DNA from: Euptelea pleiosperma
Taxonomy: Eukaryota > Streptophyta > Magnoliopsida > Ranunculales > Eupteleaceae
DNA length: 64,000 nt
NCBI GenBank assembly: GCA_035048495.1
Contig: CM068552.1
Location: forward strand, 19,098,154-19,162,153
Reading direction: 5' to 3'
Made by a program: the position numbers and the translations under genes
The notes under the pieces: model-generated
Seen by the model: the letters and a program-made list of their open reading frames with translations, nothing else
The model's database searches: none
What the model was told of the DNA's origin: nothing
Part shown: piece after piece, positions 11,016 through 22,374 of the stretch
Numbering within the stretch: position 1 is the first letter of the stretch
How the letters are laid out: the number at the start of each line of letters is the position of its first letter

Positions 11016-11460
11016 ACATAGCAGATTTCCTACAGGAGGGTTATATACCCAACATAAACAAGACCATTCTTATGGCCTTCTTCTAAAATCCTTGATCTAA
11101 TTAATCCAGAGAACATCAACATCAATGAGATCTCCCCAAACCTTTAGCTCTTAAAGATCTTTATCATCATCAGAAGTTATTGCTGTGGTGTACAGCAACA
11201 GGTATGGGTTTTTTTCCAGAACGTGATCTACATTCCACGAGCTTTTTGCTCCACTGACACTGCTGGGAAAAAAAGAAAAAGAACACAAGAAAGGTCGCTG
11301 AAAATAATCATGTAGGTGATTGCTAATTTCCTATAAAGTTGCAGTCCCCTTATGGAGAGAAGAAAAAGGAAAATAGAATAAAAGATAAAAGCATTATCAG
11401 GATCTTGTAGGTTAGAACTATTTATGATCAGAAAAATTAGAACCATATGATCTATCCCAT

Positions 11461-11862
11461 TCTTTTTTGTGGTTCATGAATATCTGGGTTGCTGATTAGA
11501 ATATGATTTAGAATTGGTTGGAGCCCAAAATGTTTGGGGTTGCACCGGGTCAGCCTGTTTTTCTCAAGATCAATATCAATATCAAAATTTAATACCTAGA
11601 GAATATGCTACAAACTTAGGAAATATGGGGGAATGTTAGTTTTCCCTCTCGATTTCGTGCTAAGTCTTAGTAATATGGCGAGGAAGCCATTCTTTCTAGG
11701 ACCTTCCTACAAATTTTGGTTTGATTAAATTTCGTGCTCCTCTAAGCGTTTGCATTAATATCTTATAAAAAAAAAGTGCAAGGAGTAGAATCTCTTTTGC
11801 ATTTTAAGTAAAATAGGGCGACCATATATGATGCACATGCACCTTATGCTTGGCAACACCTT
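11461..11862. other. Intergenic, no feature recognised
   Basis: AT-rich sequence without a recognisable gene, LTR or hairpin. It separates the fading end of unit 2 from the MITE. Confidence 0.5.
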
Positions 11863-12142
11863 ACACGTGGCACACTCTTTAGAGACCACTGACCGTATAG
11901 ATGTTTGGCCCATCCCTACTTGGACCTACATACTAGAATTCATTCTAATTAGTATAATTTTTATTTGTTGGATTAGAGTCTTTTTCATGGTTTATTTTTA
12001 ACCATGGATTTCTAGCAGTATTTCGGGTACTCAGATTCAAAGGTCATAAATCACTAATCAGGCTGATTTTTGTTACATAAGTCCATCTAGGGATGGGCCA
12101 AACATCCATACTATCAATAGCCTCTAATAGTGTGCCATGTGG
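11863..12142. mobile_element. MITE / fold-back element of about 280 bp
   Basis: The left arm (11863-11918: ACACGTGGCACAC...AGATGTTTGGCCCATCCCT) is imperfectly complementary to the right arm (12089-12142: AGGGATGGGCCAAACATCC...GTGTGCCATGTGG). The innermost 18-20 bp are almost perfect. There is no coding capacity. The right-arm motif GGACCAAACATCCATA recurs at about 16150-16200 and suggests a family. I could not define the target duplication. Confidence 0.65.
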
Positions 12143-12311
12143 CTCACACTGTGGGTCTGTCGTTTATTTTTTTTCTTCTCATGGACAGTTTTGGTGCTAT
12201 GTGGGGATACAATAAAGGGTCACTCTACGGGCACCCACGTCTTTCGGCCGGGCACCCACAAGGGACCAAAATGCCCTTCCCTTCAGCTCCCTTCATTTTT
12301 CTCTCTTTACT

Positions 12312-12313
<2 letters not shown>

Positions 12314-12364
<51 letters not shown>
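12314..12364. repeat. (GA)n microsatellite
   Basis: About 50 bp of nearly pure GA dinucleotide repeat with a few AT interruptions. An 11-base G run follows at 12423-12433. Confidence 0.95.
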
Positions 12365-12367
<3 letters not shown>

Positions 12368-13213
12368 AAAAGGGATTGAAATTTCATCGGTCCGTTTTCT
12401 TTAATCCAATATACCTAGAAGAGGGGGGGGGGGTTGATTAGGTATTTAAAATTATTTATACCTACACAGTTTTACTGGTCTATGGTAGGGGAACAAATCG
12501 CATGCCTTAGTTGTTTGATAAAAGATTATCACAACCGACTCAAATCGAATATACCTCCCTAGTATATTTTTTTTCGTCGTTTGATCTAATCAAGATAGAT
12601 TGCGGAATACAAACAAACAATCATACAAGACAAAAGATTTTTACGTGAAAACCTTAGCCAAGGAAAAGCCACGGGACCACGTCTAGACGGAAAGTATCAC
12701 TAACTGAAAAGTTAAACGAAACAAAAGTTACCTACGCATCATCATTGCAAATACAACTTCCAACCTTAGCCAAAGCCTACTGCCGATGCATCAACGTCCT
12801 CTGAATCAACGCTACGAATCCACGCGCACCCTTTTAGCCAATAAGCCTTGTCTGCTTGTTCAGTTTGGTGCACCACAAACCTACCGTCGATCGGCTCATC
12901 CGATCTTAATTCTCAACACTCCCACCTTTGTAGAAGGTGAAGGATTCAGTACACCCTGAACCCCAAGTTGCTTAAAAGGTGTTGAGTCACACTGGTACTC
13001 TCAAGCTTACTAGGTTGAATATAGAAGTGAAAAACCTAAGCTGAGTAAAGATCAAGCTCTTGGCTTTGATCGAGAAGAGAACAAGCTCACAAGATGTGAA
13101 TGAAAATAAGTTTCTTGCTCTTCAAATGGACACTCTAATAAATTTAAAGCCTTTGCTTCTCTCTCTTGAAGAATGAGTCACTCTGTGTGTGTTTAGAGAA
13201 GGCATTGAATGGT

Positions 13214-13223
13214 TTTATTTATA
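13214..13223 (-). promoter_or_regulatory. TATA box of the reverse-strand LTR
   Basis: The minus-strand sequence TCTATAAATA lies between the ATCGAT-repeat U3 and the putative R region. Position and context fit an LTR promoter driving transcription towards lower coordinates. Confidence 0.55.
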
Positions 13224-13307
13224 GAATTTCAAGACCCTAAGTCATGTGGAACGTGGGATAATGGTACCATTAATTTCGGATCTAAAAAAACTGATTCTGG
13301 TCAAGGT

Positions 13308-13593
13308 CCAATCGATTGTACACTTGGTCCGAAAGCACCAATCGATTGCACAGGGTTCTCCAATCGATTTGACATTAAAAACTTTATGTCCCGAAGGCTC
13401 CAATCGATTACACAGAGTCTCCAATCAATTGTACTCAGAAAGATTTCTGTCCCAAAGGCTCCAATCGATTTCATAGAGTCTCCAATCGATTGTGCTCAAA
13501 TATGTTCTGCATCGTATTCTCCAATCGATTACACAGTGTCTCTAATCAATTGGGCTATGTCCAATCGATTGGGGATACATGTCCAATCGATTA
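13308..13593. repeat. Array of 11 CCAATCGATT boxes in LTR U3
   Basis: Eleven copies of CCAATCGATT(G/T/A), two of them with CAATTG instead of CGATTG, start at about 13308, 13339, 13361, 13401, 13422, 13462, 13483, 13522, 13543, 13561 and 13583. Spacing alternates between about 21 and 40 bp, a 61-bp higher-order pair. The core ATCGAT is palindromic. Open frames across this array have low complexity and are not credible proteins. Confidence 0.8.
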
Positions 13594-13893
13594 GACTTTT
13601 CCACTAGTTAATAAAATTGATTATGACTCGAGTCTGTCCAATGACTAAGTCTGACCATTATGTTTTGTTCATTTTAATCAACTCCTATGGCCACTAAGTC
13701 ACTTACCTTCCTAATCGAGTGTACACGATCATTAACTGACAAATTGGCAGTTACTCAGATGACTCCTGTCGTCAACCGTCTGATTCTTGCTGTCTCTGTC
13801 TTTTAGTCTTCACGTAGTTGGCGAAGTATGCATACCACGACATCTTCACGCTACACTTGTGCTCGTCGGAACGGTCACAAGAATATTTTTATG

Positions 13894-15553
13894 TCAAACG
13901 GAATCTTTGCCAAATTGAATATGAAAATATTCTTTACATTTCACCCTAGGGTTTTTTAGCCATTTTTGCTTAACGACAAAAATAATAAACTTTCTCTCAT
14001 ATAAACCCCCAATGAACATGATAAGGGTAGTGTAAATCAATGTCAAAATAACTATAACGAGAGGAGGGTTAAGGCTAAAAACGTTTTCACCTAGAGGTGT
14101 TCTCATGATCGATCCACTAATGAGAACTATTCGTAGTTTCCATTAGTGCATGGTCACGGCACGTTTTCACCCCTAGCATTCCCTCCAAATCAAAGATAAT
14201 ATACAAGAAGGGGGTTGCAAGGAAATAATAATATAATATTCAGATAAAAAGAAATAGAAGCACATGTGAGTAATTGAAAATAATAATTCAACCACTTCCT
14301 ACCCATAATGAACATGCTTAGAGAAAATAAAATATGTAAAAGAAGATACGCACGGTAGGGGTTACCTACCTCTTAAATAGACAGTAGATTCGTATTGTGA
14401 AACTTGAAATAATGGTTGAAGGGGAGTTCCACGTTTTCTTTGAGTTCTCCGATGCCGTTGATTCCCAACTATGTTGAAGAAGTCGATGAGAGGGTTTTTA
14501 TCTCTTTTTTTTATAGTGGGATGAGGGTGTTCTAAGGCTTGAAAATGTTCTTTAATGGAGGTTTAATGAGGTGCTTCAATGGAGGAAGATGGAAGAGAAT
14601 GAGAGATTTTTTATAGAGAAATAAGGGAATGGTGGTTTAGGGTTTGTGAAAGCTCCCAAGCCTTAAGGTTTTCTTAAATAGGTTTAAGAAGTAATCTTTA
14701 GAATTTCTATTCTAGGCGAAATTCGTAACTCTCAAAGGGGTAACTTTCTCAACCCTCAAAAGCTCATATTTTAAGTTACTTATAGGTTTAAAATGGGCCT
14801 AAGACCCATATATATGTATCCATTGGGCCTCATTTAAGGTTATTCTTAAGTCCAAAAGGCCTCTAAATTAGCTTTATGGGCCCATCCCACAATTATAGCT
14901 CAATAATTTATACAATTACTTATATTAATAATTTAAATACTCATTAATTATAATTATGACATTCCATAAAATGGTGGTGATATAATATATATAATACATG
15001 TGGGTCCAATACTATATATTATAATATAATAATATACAACAATCATGTATTAATTCAAATAAACTATATTATAAAATTTGAAAGTTTATACAACAAGGTA
15101 TTGACACATGTCACACACACATAAATCACATGAAATAATTTAAGTACACAAAATTCACAAAAATGCTCAAAGTCCTAAAAAAGTGTCAAGATAACTTCAG
15201 AATGACCCGAAATTCGAGAGATGAGTTTCCAACCCTAAGATAAGGTAAGTAGGTTATTTTTGGAAAGTTTTCGGGGCCCGGGGTCAAAAATATTTTTATT
15301 ATCTTACTAGATCAAGTATATCATTTAGTGTCTAGAAAAATCCCCTGTGAGTTATTGTTCATTATTTTTAGCAGAAAATTAGCCATAAAAGTGAGTTTAA
15401 AAAATAACAAGTTTTTCAAAGTTATCCGAATCCTACCAAACTTGACACGACTTAATATAAGATATCTAAGAATGAAAGTAGTCCAAACTGTCAAAATTAT
15501 TCTATGATGGTCAAATTATCATAATACCCATAACTAAAAGTTTGGGGTATTAC
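13894..15553. repeat. LTR-like repeat block, copy 2
   Basis: The distal part (14880-15553) matches 360-1110, including the ATATA blocks, the GACACATGTCACACAC stretch, and the terminal 'ataccc...ggggtattaca'. The proximal part carries 'gttacctacctcttaaatag' and gene-free AT-rich sequence. It is probably a degraded Ty3/gypsy-type LTR; class and boundaries are uncertain. No protein gene is seen. Confidence 0.4.
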
Positions 15554-17330
15554 ATATATCATCATCAAATTTTTTTCCAAATGATAGTTTTGGTGCTACA
15601 TGGGGATACAATAAATGCTTTCACAATTGAATTGAAATGTTAATTTTCCAAAACACGCTTATAAATTAAAAAAATTTAAGCAATGTTTGTCAATTTGACG
15701 ATCATATTGGGAATACATTTTTTTTTATTTTTTAATAAGAGAAGAGCATTGAATGAGTTGCAGGGCTAACGTGTGCTTTGACACTAAAAAGACCGAAGAG
15801 CCCTTCCCTAGTGAATAAATTAAAGAATCGAAAAGAAGCAAAGTAGGGGTATCGTGGGCATTTGGAGGCATTTTGGAGGAGCGCAAGAAGGGCCTTCTCT
15901 CTTTAATAAGATAGAGTACTCCCCTAAGGAATTCTTGGGCCGTTTGGGTAAGTTTATTACTTTTATTAAGAGCTTTCCCAGTAGCACTTATATGAGAGTG
16001 CCTAAGTAAAGCTATTTTGGCTGTTTGGTAAAACCATATAAAAAAGGCTTCTTTTCTTAAAAAATCATTTTACGGTGTTTGTTAAAAAAATTACTTTTTT
16101 TTTTTTGCTGAAAATGCCTATTTTACCCCTAAATGCATAAAAAATTTGATCAAGCTGATTTTTGGAGTATAAGCAGAGGTGGACCAAACATCCATAAGGT
16201 CACCTGAAAATGACCGAAGTAGAGAAAATTCAAAAAAAAATGTCACATGTTGAATCAACCACATATGCCGAATCCCCACTCCAGCCTCATCCTAGAAAAA
16301 ACAAAAAAGTTCTTTTCATCCTCATCCAAAGATATTCGAATCTTCCATCACCCACAACCAAAAAATACCAACAAAATATTCAAGAAAATAGAGCACAAAA
16401 TATGCAAAAAGAACCCCAACAGAAAAATCACCTTACAATGATATAGAAGATATCGCCGCTCAATGGCAGGGTGAACCCTAGATGAAACAACAAGTTGACC
16501 TTCTAATTTTTCTCACTAAAGGGACATCCAAAACATAGGACTTGAGATTTAACATCAAATAGATGAAATATTGCACAAATCCAAGGCGTAAATGGAAAAT
16601 GGAAAAATTCCCCAAAAAATAAGGCACAAATCCATTTGAACTCACCTAAAAAGAGTGATATGAGATGGGGAGGAAGGATGCAAGTGCGGATATGTTCTCT
16701 CTTGGTTCGATTGCTGCTTTGCATTAAGGTTTCTGAAGCTCAACTCCACTTTTTGTTCATAAGGCAGTTTAGGTATTATGAAATGTCATCGAGGACACGA
16801 TGGGAAATGAATTTTGGAGAAAACTGCTTTTGACGAAATAAAGGCTAGCTTTTTTAGTTCATTTCGACATTGCCAACCATATAAAATATTGACCCAAAAT
16901 ACTGGTTTAATTGGATGGTGTGGATTTTTCAAATTAAAGTCTATTTTCATGAGGTTAGGAATGTTGAATTTTTCAGATTTTTTGCAAGGAGGGTAACCTT
17001 AGAGTTAAAAACTCATTGTGCGGTTGGATTGTCCAACATGATCTCCATGTAGGCCCCACCCCCGGGTGTAAGAACTGGATGTAAGAAATGGGTGTAGATC
17101 TAGACGGACTCTTTTTTAATAGTTTTTTCTATTTTAACCGAACACCCTGTTTTTTTATTTTTTATAAGTACTTAAAAATCACAAAAGCTGGCTTATTGCG
17201 ATTTTTAAGCTTACTTAAAAGCAGCCTTGGTTTAATATTTCAATATTTTTCGATGAAAATGACCAAATTATATCTGTTTCAATAGCTAGTGACAGGAAAT
17301 ATATATAGGGGTAGTGTCGATTGTTACGAA
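15554..17330. other. Intergenic region with MITE-like remnants
   Basis: At 15585-15615 it repeats, with few changes, the sequence GTTTTGGTGCTA..TGGGGATACAATAAA found at 12188-12219. At 16150-16200 it has a right-arm copy of the 11863 MITE family. AT-rich fragments such as GGGCCGTTTGGGTAAG at 15950 and TTAAAAATCAC..GCTGGCTTATT at 17175 look like DNA-transposon debris. Short open frames here are not recognised. Confidence 0.45.
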
Positions 17331-18414
17331 ATTAGGACCCAGTCCATCCAATCAAATGATCAATATTGCAGTAATCCGAACCAAATACAGTAGATCCCAA
17401 TTCGGTTCTAATTTGATTTGGGTCCTGATCTGAACCAAACTCTGATCCATGTTGGATAACTCATATCTAGTATATTGATTAGTTATACAATTCACATATT
17501 TTCACTAACGTACATATCAAACTGGTTTTGCCACTTGGCAAAGCGGGTGTGGGTGGTTGTAAACCATCACCAAAGGACGACAGATCTGCTTCTACAGTAA
17601 GGATGTAAATGGACCAGTCTTGGTCCTGGGCCAGGGTTTTGTTAAATTTTGAATAGGCCTGAGCCTGGCACCTGGCTCAATACAATTCAAATTCAGGTAC
17701 GAAAGCTGGTCGCTTTACACCACAAACTCATAATTGCTAATGGAATCCATGGTCATCAATCCAACTTTTCAAATGTTGACCAGCCCTTGGACTGGCCATG
17801 AACCAAATTCCACACCAATTAAAAGAACCTAACCATCCGTTCAAGGAATTTCATGCATGAAACAAGCTATGAACGGTTCAAATTTAATTCAAATGTGTAT
17901 TAGTGGTCATCCAATTAAATGGTCTTTATTGCAGTAATCGGCCAGGGTTTGTTGTGAATTTTGGGCTGTCCCACTACTAGGGCACGAAATTAGCCGGATC
18001 CTATAGATCACGATCTGGTTCTGTCTGGATCCAGATCCAGATCTGATGGCCCACACCATTAGGATCTGAACCATACTCTCCAATCCATATTTAATGACCC
18101 AAATCCAGTATATTGATTAGTTATATAATCACTAACACAATCATCCTAAGAATCCGAATGAATCCAAGAGCGAAACCCGGATCTGACCCCGCACCAAATC
18201 GTCCAAGCACATTCGGACCTGAAATGGATTGGACTCGGGTCAGGTCAGGTCCCCTAGATCCATATTCGTCCATTTTGTATTTGGGATACATTTTGAGGAT
18301 CCAAATCAGTTATAGAATAGGTGTTGACTGGGTCAGGAGGATTGAACCGGTCCTTTTCTTGCAATCCAAATCTAGTTTCCTTATTCGACACAAGTTACTT
18401 GGTACGTAACAAAT

Positions 18415-18423
18415 CTATAAATA
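18415..18423 (+). promoter_or_regulatory. CTATAAATA box of hairpin A3
   Basis: Canonical TATA box with the same C-rich and TTTCTTTC context as in units 2, 4 and 5. It lies 120 nt before the hairpin. Confidence 0.6.
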
Positions 18424-18534
18424 CCCCCCTATCTTTGTTGTTTAGAGAACCCTAAACTCTTTCTTTCTTTGCACTTGGGTGGGTCCCCCATCTGCCTCTC
18501 CGAGTTACAGCAGGCTATTCGCGACCTTACGATC

Positions 18535-18664
18535 TAGGTGGTGCATGCCCCCACTCTACTTGCGGGTCTTGATCTCTGTAATCCATGCGGAAAGGCATGC
18601 ATGTTGTTTTCTCGCAGTTGGACAGTAGAGGCAAGAGCCGCACGTAGAATGGGGACGCCATCTA
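18535..18664 (+). ncRNA. Type A MIR-like hairpin, copy A3
   Basis: Same stem as the other A copies, but the 5' arm has a small insertion (GTGGTGCATGCCCCCAC rather than GTGGGGCCCCCAC), which adds a bulge near the base. The 3' block TAGAATGGGGACGCCATCTA is unchanged even though unit 3 is one of the most diverged units. Confidence 0.5.
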
Positions 18665-18957
18665 CACTCTTACGTACGTGTTCGATTGCAACCGGAGATA
18701 GTCCGTTACCACAAGGTACGTAGTGTCTAAAGTCGAATAGATCAGATGGTCTTTTTTTTTCTGGAGATCAAAAGATCAGATGGTCTCTATCATCCAACTG
18801 CTTTGACTTTCACCTCGGGGATCTCCAACGTGGGGCATATCAAAAGGTGGGTCATAAACACCTGTACATGCAGTGCACAAGCAAGGGCCGGGTGTACATT
18901 TTAACCTGCACCTGCATGGCACATCCCATGCAGATATTTCAGTATTGAGGACGATCA

Positions 18958-19004
18958 TGGTGAAGATCATGATGATGATCACAGTGAGGTGATCATCTTC
19001 ACCA
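18958..19004. repeat. GATGATCAC palindrome, unit 3
   Basis: Left arm expanded to TGGTGAAGATCATGATGATGATCAC in pieces; right arm GTGATCATCTTCACCA intact. Confidence 0.7.
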
Positions 19005-19355
19005 ACAATTAGCAAAGTTTCTCACCAAGAAAGGAGTCTACAGTGGGCGAAGAAGGTTAACTGTTTCTTTCTTTCTCTTTCTTTCTTCATTTGTTAGTAC
19101 TTCAATTTTTCCTGATAAGCTTCTTGATTTTTACATTTTTCCTGGTAATGCTCACAAGTTCCCCCAAAGAACTGCTTCACCAACAATGCAGCTGGATCCA
19201 TCTCTGCACCAATTTCTTCCAAATCAACTCATGGTAGAAAACAACATCCTATGTCTACCAATAGTCTCAACATAAGCAAAACATCAAGCCAGCCTTCAAC
19301 GACTGAATTGGTCCTTTCTGCCACCAATTTACAGAAGGGATACACGACCTCTGAT

Positions 19356-19480
19356 CTAGGTGGACTCCCATTCTATGTAAGAACCTTGGTTCTGGCAATC
19401 CATGAAGAAAGGCATATTGTTCTTTTGCAGTTGGATAACTGAAGCAAGAACCAAGAACATAGAATGGGGACACCATCTAG
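19356..19480 (+). ncRNA. Type B MIR-like hairpin, copy B3
   Basis: The 5' arm CTAGGTGGACTCCCATTCTA pairs with the 3' block TAGAATGGGGACACCATCTAG. The upper stem uses ACCTTGGTTCTGGC against GCAAGAACCAAGAA. The 5' arm has an extra TAAGA relative to B2, giving an internal bulge. An LTR fragment follows, as with the other B/C copies. Confidence 0.5.
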
Positions 19481-19489
19481 CCCTACACG

Positions 19490-19560
19490 TTCGATTGCAA
19501 CCTTGATCTTGGTTCTGGCAATCTGGCACCAATTAATTTCTTGGTTTGGGTATAAAAACC

Positions 19561-19609
<49 letters not shown>

Positions 19610-19870
19610 TGAGAGTGAGAAATTTTGTGAGAGACTTTGGATTTTGGTGGGTGTGGGAAAAGCTCTTTGTTGAAGAAGCTTGTACACCTTGTAATTTTGT
19701 GATCTCCATAATGAAAAAGAAGATTCCCTTGTTGTTGCCCGTGGACGTAGGCATACTGCCGAACCACGTAAATATTTGTGTCTCCGTGTTTCTCTTTTTC
19801 TTGCATTATTTTATTTACTTTCTCGTAGATCCGGTAGTGTGCTGCATTACCATAAGGTAGTGTGTAGTTA
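19490..19870 (+). mobile_element. Copia-type LTR fragment with 46-base T run, unit 3
   Basis: Same fragment as 9613-9950, but the T-run after GGTATAAAAACCAC has expanded to 46 T (19563-19608). Open frames through it encode poly-Lys or poly-Phe and are artefacts. The LTR tail with GTGGACGTAGGC and CCGAACCACG is intact. Confidence 0.6.
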
Positions 19871-20559
19871 TCACTGTTCCCTGGTGTGAAGGGGCAGATT
19901 CGGGTACGTTGGGCAAATTATATCCACACCCACCTGATTATTATTAGGTCTGAAAGGTGGCTCTGACGTGGCTTCTACCGAGTGATTGGGTAAAATGTTT
20001 TCATACTAGGGTACCCTGACCTGACCCAATTAAGAATCAGGTAGAAATGAATGGACCAGAACCAACTAATAATCTGGTTCGGGGTTTGTGATCAGGGTGA
20101 TGAGGTATACCCATTGACACTCCTCTAAATTGATATATTGTTTCTCAATTACAAGTCGAGAAGAAATTTAAAATGTGAAAGCTATACATATCTATCAATG
20201 ATAAATATTGAGTTTACGTACTATAGGCCCCATTCGTTGGTCCCACCCACGCAAAAAAGATCTTGTAGTTCAATATTATCATGGTTGGATGATCTCAACC
20301 ATCCAATTTACTCAACGTGTTTTTACGATGTGTTCGTCCAAGGTGGGACACGAGTCGAAAGGCGGGTCGTACGTCCTGAATATGTCATGTAGTTCACAAG
20401 CAGGGTGTGGAACAGAATAGTTAATGTGTTCGACTGTCAGAGATATAATGGATTGATGATTTCTATCCATTGGAATTACTACCCAAAAAATATGCTTGAA
20501 TCCAACGGCTAGAGATAATCAATCAGGTTGATTTTTAGTTTGTGTATCCAATAAAGGGT

Positions 20560-20661
20560 TGTTAAAAATTTGTGTGGTTAGTGGGACCTCGGATGGGGGC
20601 CCTCTCTCACCAAGTGGCCTTAGGCGACCGCCTTAATGGCCTTAAGGTAGAGCCAGCCCTG
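20560..20661. mobile_element. hAT-like transposon end
   Basis: Read in reverse, the segment begins CAGGGCTGGCTCTACC and continues TTAAGGCC..TTAAGGCGGTCGCCTAAGGCC, a pattern typical of plant hAT termini (CAGGGCCGGCTC). Only one end is visible. It marks the point where unit 3 sequence jumps to the distal part of the repeat. Confidence 0.5.
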
Positions 20662-21432
20662 AACAAGGAATAACGTGGAACCCACAAAATTTTCATAAAG
20701 AGAAGATCAAAACATAAAGGACAACAAATCTAATATATTGGGTTTCCAAAAAAGAAAAACCACAAAAATAATCAGCTTTCCAAACTAAAAATTTCAAGCT
20801 CAAATCTGCAAATACTTCCTTTTAAACCTTAGCTTAATATTAAAAAAATTTCAAAAAACACCCCTATATATTTCAACTCCTTGATCAGGTCAGAGATGTG
20901 TTTATGCTTCGGACATCTAGAAAGCACCATGTCAAACACCAATACACACATCTTGTCATTGTTACAAAGCTTTAAAACTAAAAATTTAAGGTCTTTTATT
21001 AAAAATACTGAAAATGGCACAGATTACACATGCACCACCCCCCAACTTTAAGAAATTCACTTTTTTTGCTTTACGAAAATGTCTTGGATAACTTAAATGA
21101 AAAGATATGGCATGAAAGACAAGGTTACTCTAGTTATTATTTATATCCAAAACTGTTTTTCGTCAAGGCTGTTTTACTAGATTTGATCAAGTGATGTAGG
21201 ACAAACATAAGTTCAATTAGAAATGGCCTAGGTTTAGGGAATCATAATTAAGGGTGCACAGGGTTGGAGGGGTTAATTAAGAAAGAGTAATTAGGGACTT
21301 GTTTGATTTAGAGTAGAGTTTAAGATTTGGGGTTACAGTTGGGGTAAGATAATGTAGAATTATGGGGCTGGATTAAGGGCTGAACAAGGATAAACAAATT
21401 TAAGGGTTGTTGGTTTGATGGTGAAAGCTGTT

Positions 21433-21633
21433 GATGCAGAACATTTAACCAATACTCCCCAAAAGTCATGATTGTTGATAGCGTGACATTAAATTCCTTT
21501 ATCTCATAGGATCTATTCGGGTTCTCGGTTGACCCCTCGTGGGCCCATATCAGACGGGCCACCCCACCCCGACTGTGCCTCATTTACGCAGGCTACCCCA
21601 CTCGAGCCCGGTGTGAAAATGCCCTTGCATTAG
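21433..21633. other. 200-bp insertion specific to unit 3
   Basis: Unit 1 reads ..GGTTAAAGTTGTTTTGGGG; unit 3 reads GGTGAAAGCTGT, about 200 bp of unrelated GC-richer sequence, then TTAGTTGTTTTGGAG. The short GTTG at both borders could be a target duplication. It has no tRNA-type boxes that I trust, and no gene. Confidence 0.5.
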
Positions 21634-21660
21634 TTGTTTTGGAGTTTCTTGGGATAATTA

Positions 21661-22374
21661 GAGTAGACGTGTGGGGCTGTTATTAGGCAGAATTTAGAGT
21701 AAGGGAAACGATTTGAGGCTTGTAGAGTTGGGTTCTGGTTGGGTCGTATTGGCTGCAACCTGCAAGGTAATGGCTTAGGATTAGATATTTAGAGCTGGAT
21801 GTGTGGGGGCTGACATTAAGGTTTCAAGGTCTTAAAAAAGTTGTTCAAAAATTTGAGAACAAAGGGAGGAATATAGTTAAGATAGATGGTTGAAGTGGAG
21901 TCTCACCACTTTGGAGGACTTCTAGAATGGAATCACACCACCATAAAGAGGAGTTACACCTCAAAGAAAACACTTTCTTAAACTCTCTCCATTATTTAAA
22001 ATAAGAGAGTACACGGGTAGTTATGAATGAGTGGGGTGGCAACCTCTTCCCTGCTCTCAACTCACACATATAAACTCCCCTAATACTCTTGGACCATAAG
22101 TTCCCTAAACATAACATGGCTCCAATTTAAACAAAATAAAAGTACTTCACAGAAACTTGAAGCAAGTTCTAGAAAAAGGACATATAACTCTTATTTAAAA
22201 GCAAACTTCTAAAAGCATGCCTAAATTAACCTAAACACTAAGGCTTCTTAACACTCTTTTCTAATTCACCTCTAAAGTAAATAAAAAACAAAACTAGAAA
22301 TTCTGTCGTAGTACTGCAACTTATACGTATTTTGGCCATAACTCCCTCAAATCCTGTTCGAATTGGGTTATGCC
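21661..22374. other. Intergenic, no gene recognised
   Basis: Sequence beyond the end of unit 3, with no confident repeat, RNA or coding signal. Confidence 0.5.

Larger units (their letters stand above)
7241..11460 (+). repeat. Segmental repeat unit 2
   Basis: Begins TGTTTTGGGGTTTTATGG, the same sequence found to the right of the CACTA ends at 56125 and 58148. It holds a TATA box, hairpin A2, the GATGATCAC palindrome, hairpin B2, an LTR fragment, a 600-bp segment shared only with unit 3 (9960-10570 versus 19885-20440), and module M at 10848-11015. It then fades around 11460, so it lacks the LINE-bearing tail. No protein gene is recognised. Confidence 0.75.
12580..13640 (-). mobile_element. 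Ty1/copia-type LTR, reverse strand
   Basis: Read on the minus strand this is a well-ordered LTR: a U3 with repeated ATCGAT boxes (13593-13308), TATA box TCTATAAATA (13223-13214), a transcribed leader with TTCAAGAGAGAGAAGC and CTTGTGAGCTTG, then GTGGTCCCGTGGCTTTTCCTTGGC and TTTTCACGTAAAAATC, a typical copia U5 tail. No internal gag/pol follows, so it appears to be a solo LTR or a remnant. Exact ends were not determined. Confidence 0.6.
17331..21660 (+). repeat. Segmental repeat unit 3
   Basis: Contains a TATA box, hairpin A3, the GATGATCAC palindrome, hairpin B3, an LTR fragment with a 46-base T run, the segment shared with unit 2, a hAT-like end, and then (20690-21420) the tail found in unit 1 at about 5790-7240. 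It lacks both LINE insertions of units 1, 4 and 5 and shows their empty sites, so it branched off before those insertions or descends from an unoccupied copy. Confidence 0.75.

Noticed and set aside
13209..13607. 132-codon open frame on the plus strand
   Set aside because: It runs through the ATCGAT-box array of a minus-strand LTR U3. Its repetitive NRFD/PIDC-type content follows the DNA repeat.
19483..19860. Open frames with long poly-Lys or poly-Phe
   Set aside because: Translation of a 46-base homopolymer inside an LTR fragment.
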